Of a stretch of 19,429 bases of DNA, positions 17,601-19,429 are shown piece by piece. The position numbers and the translations under genes were made by a program. The notes beneath the pieces were generated by a model, which ran no database searches, had not been told where the DNA came from, and saw only the letters and a list, made by a program, of their open reading frames with translations. This DNA is from Flavobacterium sp. (GTDB lineage: Bacteria > Bacteroidota > Bacteroidia > Flavobacteriales > Flavobacteriaceae). The DNA lies in NCBI GenBank assembly GCA_030151255.1, contig JASLED010000060.1, positions 1 to 19,429 on the forward strand. Reading direction: 5' to 3'. Each line of letters starts with the position of its first letter. Within the stretch, counting starts at the first letter, position 1.

Positions 17601-18377
17601 TGGTTCTATATTAGTGATTTTTAACTCTAAAGGCTCTGGACAATTTGTTACTTCTTCAATAGAAATATCATCAATGTGTATTCCTGAACCTCCATTTGTT
17701 GTTATGTGCCAAGCTAAATTAACATATTTGTTATCGCCATTTATGAATACAGTTTTTTTCAAAAAAGTATCATTTTTATATACAGTTTTATTTACAATAA
17801 CTTCAGTGAAGCTAGTTAGATTACTTGGATTATTGGAAGATAATAAAACTTCGAATTCGTTTTTATTGGTTGCTGCATTTGGATCTTCGAAAGGACTTAA
17901 AACACGATAATTATACTGTAATCTATATATTTTATTTTTATTTAAAAATATGCTAGGAGATATTAACCAAGCATCATTTACTTGGTCAGTATCGAAATTT
18001 ATATAGGATATAGCTTGATCTCCTTCATAATTGCCGTTACTAAAAAACATTTCCCATAATCCAAAAGGATCGTATGTATAAGTGTTCCAGCTTGAGCTTG
18101 CATTATTATCAATAGTTTTCCAACAATCTAGTGTTGTTGAAGATGTATTGAAACCTTCCCAAAATGGAGTAGATACAGTATCGCAATTTACAGATAAAGG
18201 CAAAGAGTTTTTTATCTTATACAGGTAATTACTATTGCTTTCTTTTAGTTTATTATTTCTAGGAGTAAAAATATTTTCTTTGAAAGAAGATAAATTAGGA
18301 TGCTCAAATTTTGCAAATCCTACAATTGAAAGTAGGATAAATATGACAAAAAAGATTTTTGATTTTAAATGCTGCAT
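11625..18377 (-). CDS. Giant T9SS-secreted modular adhesin-like protein (choice-of-anchor J/FnIII repeats, choice-of-anchor L, type B sorting domain)
   Basis: A 2250-residue exported protein. Order: signal peptide (about 1-22); five repeats of about 267-274 residues (69-1418), each a MAM-like choice-of-anchor J/cleaved-adhesin jelly-roll plus one fibronectin type III domain; a further beta domain (about 1419-1550, DCLGAIQIPVNL and LWYEFTAANA); a choice-of-anchor L domain (about 1560-1830, AIDIITQHLISSECNI, GIILTTHDV, DYIFATDAS); an Ig/PKD-like domain (about 1835-1920, YITWYKDGVIINNET); beta-rich linkers; and a gliding-motility-type C-terminal domain from C2168 (CPIPKGFSPNNDGFNDNF, IYNRYGKEVYSF, GGVLPNGTYYYVI). 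The last is a type B T9SS sorting signal, so the protein is exported through T9SS and attached to or released from the cell surface. The modules suggest adhesion or polysaccharide binding; no protease or glycosidase motif is seen. No T9SS or PorP/SprF-like gene is adjacent. The frame is intact over 6.7 kb. Confidence 0.95.
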   Translation of the reverse strand: MQHLKSKIFFVIFILLSIVGFAKFEHPNLSSFKENIFTPRNNKLKESNSNYLYKIKNSLPLSVNCDTVSTPFWEGFNTSSTTLDCWKTIDNNASSSWNTYTYDPFGLWEMFFSNGNYEGDQAISYINFDTDQVNDAWLISPSIFLNKNKIYRLQYNYRVLSPFEDPNAATNKNEFEVLLSSNNPSNLTSFTEVIVNKTVYKNDTFLKKTVFINGDNKYVNLAWHITTNGGSGIHIDDISIEEVTNCPEPLELKITNIEPNKVTISWTDDYNNQWEYLIQKPTDPAPIASTIGTSTNTKKNVITVDKDNNTLLDNTTYVVYVKSKCTTASDSGWSNPYEFTTDCNSFALPFKESFDSDSTSLNCWKIINVNNDALILPEWLGIGSMKIWCKLLNSAEAHAGDQAMRYFIGSANNDTPPNDWLISPSFLLDSTKTYALKFYYKNTNNAEMEILASNLGTDIANFTISLAPNKTYQSATYNEEIIYFSNISGLTNIGWRVTNGEDILIDTVSLEEVSCPDPTALTLKSLKKTFVTIEWSDNINQEWEYFVKDLSTTTIPTQGTHTTNKTVDITHDINGNLLQPGEEYDFYVRSICSTTNKGEWFGPLLFTMPCTPLSSPYTETFSNSSSTLFCWSIIDANKDKRIDPLLNSPFNIWQIKNNQAEGGTQNGAYFNGDFGHTNNDWLISPMIQLNGGIYAITYSYMTNTWNGPEDFEVLLSKNGIDVSEFTTIVQPSASQNTFGKYVTKTLYVSNITSDVNIAWHITSSKSNNSSSLSINYFHIEEINCIPIETPININDLTNNSFTISWLDNINSAWEYYISPGGAPVGSGTATSKKSAIITTDSKGNALTADTGYEVYIRSNCSAGKFSKWIGPIHVHTQCNAYSIPFWEGFNSSSLSFNCWRNIDVDNDGTRWLMPPRDINKWGTYIYEHYEGDKAASFFGEDTKHDDWFISPLIKFQGKKYAITYYYKTGTSYPQSGSTSKTELRDNTHEVLLSTKGIGLTNFTTVLEPLTTYKSKNYVQKTFFIEGLTADVNIAWHVKMEGETVFLLDNISIKEVECIPPSSSIQITNVLSNSAKITWPNNANNWEYYIQNKGITPPTGNGSLSNTNNITITKLTNGNSLIPNTEYDIYVRALCTDGTKSIWLGPYTFRTLCTEFSIPFKEGFNSQFWKYKSESSESIDCWTIIDANNDDTTWAPYSYNSYEGDQNMRISNDYTTANDDWLISPTFIFDGGSYILKYHYAADQFNPSDLEVLLSTDGILPTDFKKILLPKKTYTKDNYTEEVIYINGIKGNVNLAWHITTSGKTNFYLDNIIIEKNEPCAQPTNIIRTKQGVNSIDIQWTPGGTETHWDIFIQEFGPQQPNINTVPTQTVTGTPKATINGLKPGIPYQIYVRAQCNTDNVSSWSTPYLYSISSNLNSDCLGAIQIPVNLNSNCVEYISASTKGATPSNLPLAPCSAFNPYGYLAELWYEFTAANATHMLNIDGYNIMQSSILELSLYEVDCQQINTNTPANCAFLQGFYNPYLVLNDLIVGKKYIIRLGFTSKAFLIDTYFNLCITTPEPTIAISPNTKPQSAIDIITQHLISSECNIISNVKETFGADNKINGLASFSKNNSILPFSEGIILTTHDVEKSNLPRILDNKNKSKVTSSLGDIDLNTILQSMNSDKYDNLKYNSTLEFDLIAVTDSLQFDYIFATDASSLNCTYKCYDGAAMTAILVTDLTTNITTNIATLPNTHIPISSSTIRDNTGYNSISQPDCPTVNPQYLWKNFSHTIDNPFEAPIDYNTLTVALKTQQYKTTIGHKYHIKLGIVDLCNHDNHGSALIVNKSTFGNLPELVLGEDRLVENNTALCATEQYTINTNLSNYYNSDQINAYITWYKDGVIINNETKDSLTINETGTYEVKMKLKDLDCEIAKSITIEYYDTLKQQIKQPTDQNICRYAKQETYFDLTAITHEMFTQTKVDINDYEFLYYLDSPNSLQIETPSHYILPKKRKEDNIFIYTKNKKTGCEEWFSFKLIPQEGEQPNQLQNIKICSSYILPQTTNNQLYYTEKAGNGISYKGGDVLPPGNYSLYLLQDNKNNCYEEINFMVEVIPPIELFSIEDQVIQCDIFSLPELPNNHKYFMEEDGKRIELQAKMPIYKSGTRIYITAESSDKTCQEETSFTILYEDCPIPKGFSPNNDGFNDNFDLSKHGVIKLQIYNRYGKEVYSFSGSYTNQWSGKSKTGGVLPNGTYYYVIQDSNKTRTGWVEINK
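14124..18173 (-). repeat. Five tandem protein-level repeats (choice-of-anchor J + FnIII) inside the giant gene
   Basis: Units, by residues: 69-342, 343-609, 610-877, 878-1151 and 1152-1418. Each starts with P-F/Y-x-E-x-F, then a CW with an I-D/N-x-N-x-D loop, a Y/H-x-GD(Q/K)A-like strand, (N/D)-D-W-L/F-I-S-P, an E-(V/I)-L-L/A-S strand, an N-(I/L)-(A/G)-W-(H/R) strand and a D-x-(I/V)-x-(I/L)-E/K-E end. This leads into a Cys-Pro FnIII domain with W-E-Y and a Y-x-x-Y-V/I-R/K-x-x-C motif. Copies have diverged strongly at the protein level and share no long identical DNA, so recent recombination is not evident. Confidence 0.9.
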
Positions 18378-18446
18378 GTGATTTTTTTATGAGGTTGTTA
18401 GAACATAAACATAGAGCAAAAAGGCGTTTTTCCCTAATTTTAACAA

Positions 18447-18462
18447 TAGACTAAAACTAGAC
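18447..18462 (-). promoter_or_regulatory. Direct repeat of GTCTA 11 bases apart upstream of the giant gene
   Basis: On the minus strand, GTCTA occurs twice with an 11-base period (complements of 18458-18462 and 18447-18451), about 70-85 bases before the ATG at 18377. A TTG just upstream and TAAAATTA 19 bases later loosely resemble the Bacteroidota -33/-7 promoter elements, which would put the repeat in the spacer. Both readings are weak in such AT-rich DNA. Confidence 0.22.
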
Positions 18463-18629
18463 AATTTGTATCTTTGTATTTAATTTAAGATGTTTGTTAT
18501 TAGTGTTTTATGTGTGTTTTTAAACTATTATTATATGTTAAATTATTCTACACTAACTCATAATACCTTTTATCATTATAAATTATGTACAAGTTTCATT
18601 TTAAGATTTAAGAACTGATGATTTTATAG

Positions 18630-19429
18630 TTAATGGATAGCTTGTATCCACTCATCCAGATTATTTTCTCGTTCTAAATTTATTTTTTTTCTTATTCTAT
18701 AGCGAGTTGTTAGTATGCTATTAACATTAATATTTAATAACGAAGCCATCTCAATATTGCTCATATTTATTTTTATATAAGCACAAATTCTCAGTTCGGT
18801 TTTGGTTAATTCAGGACAAATATTTTGTAGTTGGGAGAAAAATGTAGGATGTATTTTTTGAAATATTTCTTGAAAATACTCCCAGTTCTTTTCATCATCT
18901 AAATGTCCCTTTAGTATAGATTGAATATTTTTTAAAGAGTCGCCTTTTTTGTTTTGTAGCACAAGTTGTAACTCACGTAACACCTTATTTTTTGATAATA
19001 ATTGTAAATTAATAGCTACTAGCTCTCTGTTTTTATTTTCCACTTCAATAGCATGTTGTTTTTGCTCAATTAACTGAAGTTTTGTTTTTGATTTTAATTC
19101 TATTTGATGTTGTTTGGTCAATAGATGTTGATATTCTTTTTCTAAAAGTATATTTTCTTCTAACTTACTATTTTGTAATCGCGTTATTTTTAAAGATTTA
19201 TTTCTATTTACATACATCAAGCTAATGATAATAATCAAGAATATTGATGCTATTGATAGGTTGACGTATTTTCTTTTTTGATATAAGTATTCTTGAATTT
19301 CGAATTCTTTTTGTTTAATCAGTAAGTTATTTTCATACGTTTGTTTACTTAAATCATTTTCCCATTGCAAATTTGCAATTTGCAATTGCACAGATGCTCC
19401 TTTTATACTGTCAATAAGTGTATGATACA
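18630..19429 (-). CDS. Membrane-anchored coiled-coil LuxR-type HTH regulator, 5' end beyond the window
   Basis: The frame is open to the right edge of the window (YHTLIDSIKGAS precedes a GTG at 19391), so the true start is outside and that GTG is internal. Visible parts in order: a charged helical segment; one transmembrane helix (VNLSIASIFLIIIISLMYV, about 19208-19267); a long coiled coil rich in K, E and Q (about 18930-19200); and a C-terminal helix-turn-helix (about 18680-18812) with LTKTELRICAYIKINMS, IEMASLLNINVNSI and TTRYRIRKK. This order matches the Bacteroidota family of TPR-repeat, transmembrane, coiled-coil, LuxR-like DNA-binding proteins, whose TPR part would lie off the window. 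The HTH binds DNA while anchored in the inner membrane. It lies 252 bases upstream of the giant adhesin gene in the same direction and is a candidate regulator of it. Confidence 0.85.
   Translation of the reverse strand, partial: YHTLIDSIKGASVQLQIANLQWENDLSKQTYENNLLIKQKEFEIQEYLYQKRKYVNLSIASIFLIIIISLMYVNRNKSLKITRLQNSKLEENILLEKEYQHLLTKQHQIELKSKTKLQLIEQKQHAIEVENKNRELVAINLQLLSKNKVLRELQLVLQNKKGDSLKNIQSILKGHLDDEKNWEYFQEIFQKIHPTFFSQLQNICPELTKTELRICAYIKINMSNIEMASLLNINVNSILTTRYRIRKKINLERENNLDEWIQAIH

Noticed and set aside
19389..19391. GTG as the start codon of the HTH regulator.
   Set aside because: The frame stays open upstream to the window edge with ordinary protein-like sequence (YHTLIDSIKGAS), and the family normally has a large N-terminal part. 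The GTG is almost certainly internal.
1..19429. CRISPR arrays, tRNA or rRNA genes, and toxin-antitoxin or restriction genes.
   Set aside because: Read through on both strands by eye; no regularly spaced DNA repeats, cloverleaf-like sequences or recognisable defence domains were found.

Overview
The window is AT-rich bacterial DNA, most likely from a member of the Flavobacteriaceae (Bacteroidota). Pointers to this are a type IX secretion (T9SS) type B sorting domain on a giant secreted protein, choice-of-anchor J and L modules, a DUF4293 protein, a Rho with a long disordered N-terminal insertion, a CarboxypepD_reg-like secreted protein, almost no Shine-Dalgarno sequences, and many short A-stem-T terminators. 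No rRNA, tRNA or CRISPR array was seen.

Layout. 1-137: edge of a probable IS256-like insertion sequence (first 16 codons of a minus-strand transposase-like frame, a hairpin and a terminal-repeat-like end). 185-6006, all minus strand: lpdA (dihydrolipoyl dehydrogenase), a DASS/SLC13-type dicarboxylate transporter, and a truA-ABC exporter pair overlapping by ATGA. 6152-7961, plus: a secreted M64 metallopeptidase and a YfcE-like phosphodiesterase. 8005-8421, minus: a DUF4293 membrane protein, divergent from rho (8616-10430, plus). 10561-11574, plus: an unrecognised membrane protein with a very acidic linker, and a small secreted CarboxypepD_reg-like protein. 11625-18377, minus: a 2250-residue modular cell-surface or secreted protein with five tandem repeats of (choice-of-anchor J/MAM-like + fibronectin III), a choice-of-anchor L domain and a T9SS C-terminal domain. 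18630-19429, minus: the C-terminal part of a membrane-bound coiled-coil/LuxR-type HTH regulator whose 5' part lies outside the window.

How it fits together. Most of the window is housekeeping: central metabolism, tRNA modification, export and transcription termination, in short transcription units separated by intrinsic terminators, two of which serve convergent genes. The accessory part is the giant adhesin-like gene with its possible upstream regulator, plus the IS end at the left edge. I found no multi-gene defence, biosynthetic or mobile system. The most interesting points are the regular four-cysteine architecture of the giant protein, the possible IS insertion into the lpdA terminator, terminators that overlap coding 3' ends, and the acidic-linker membrane protein.
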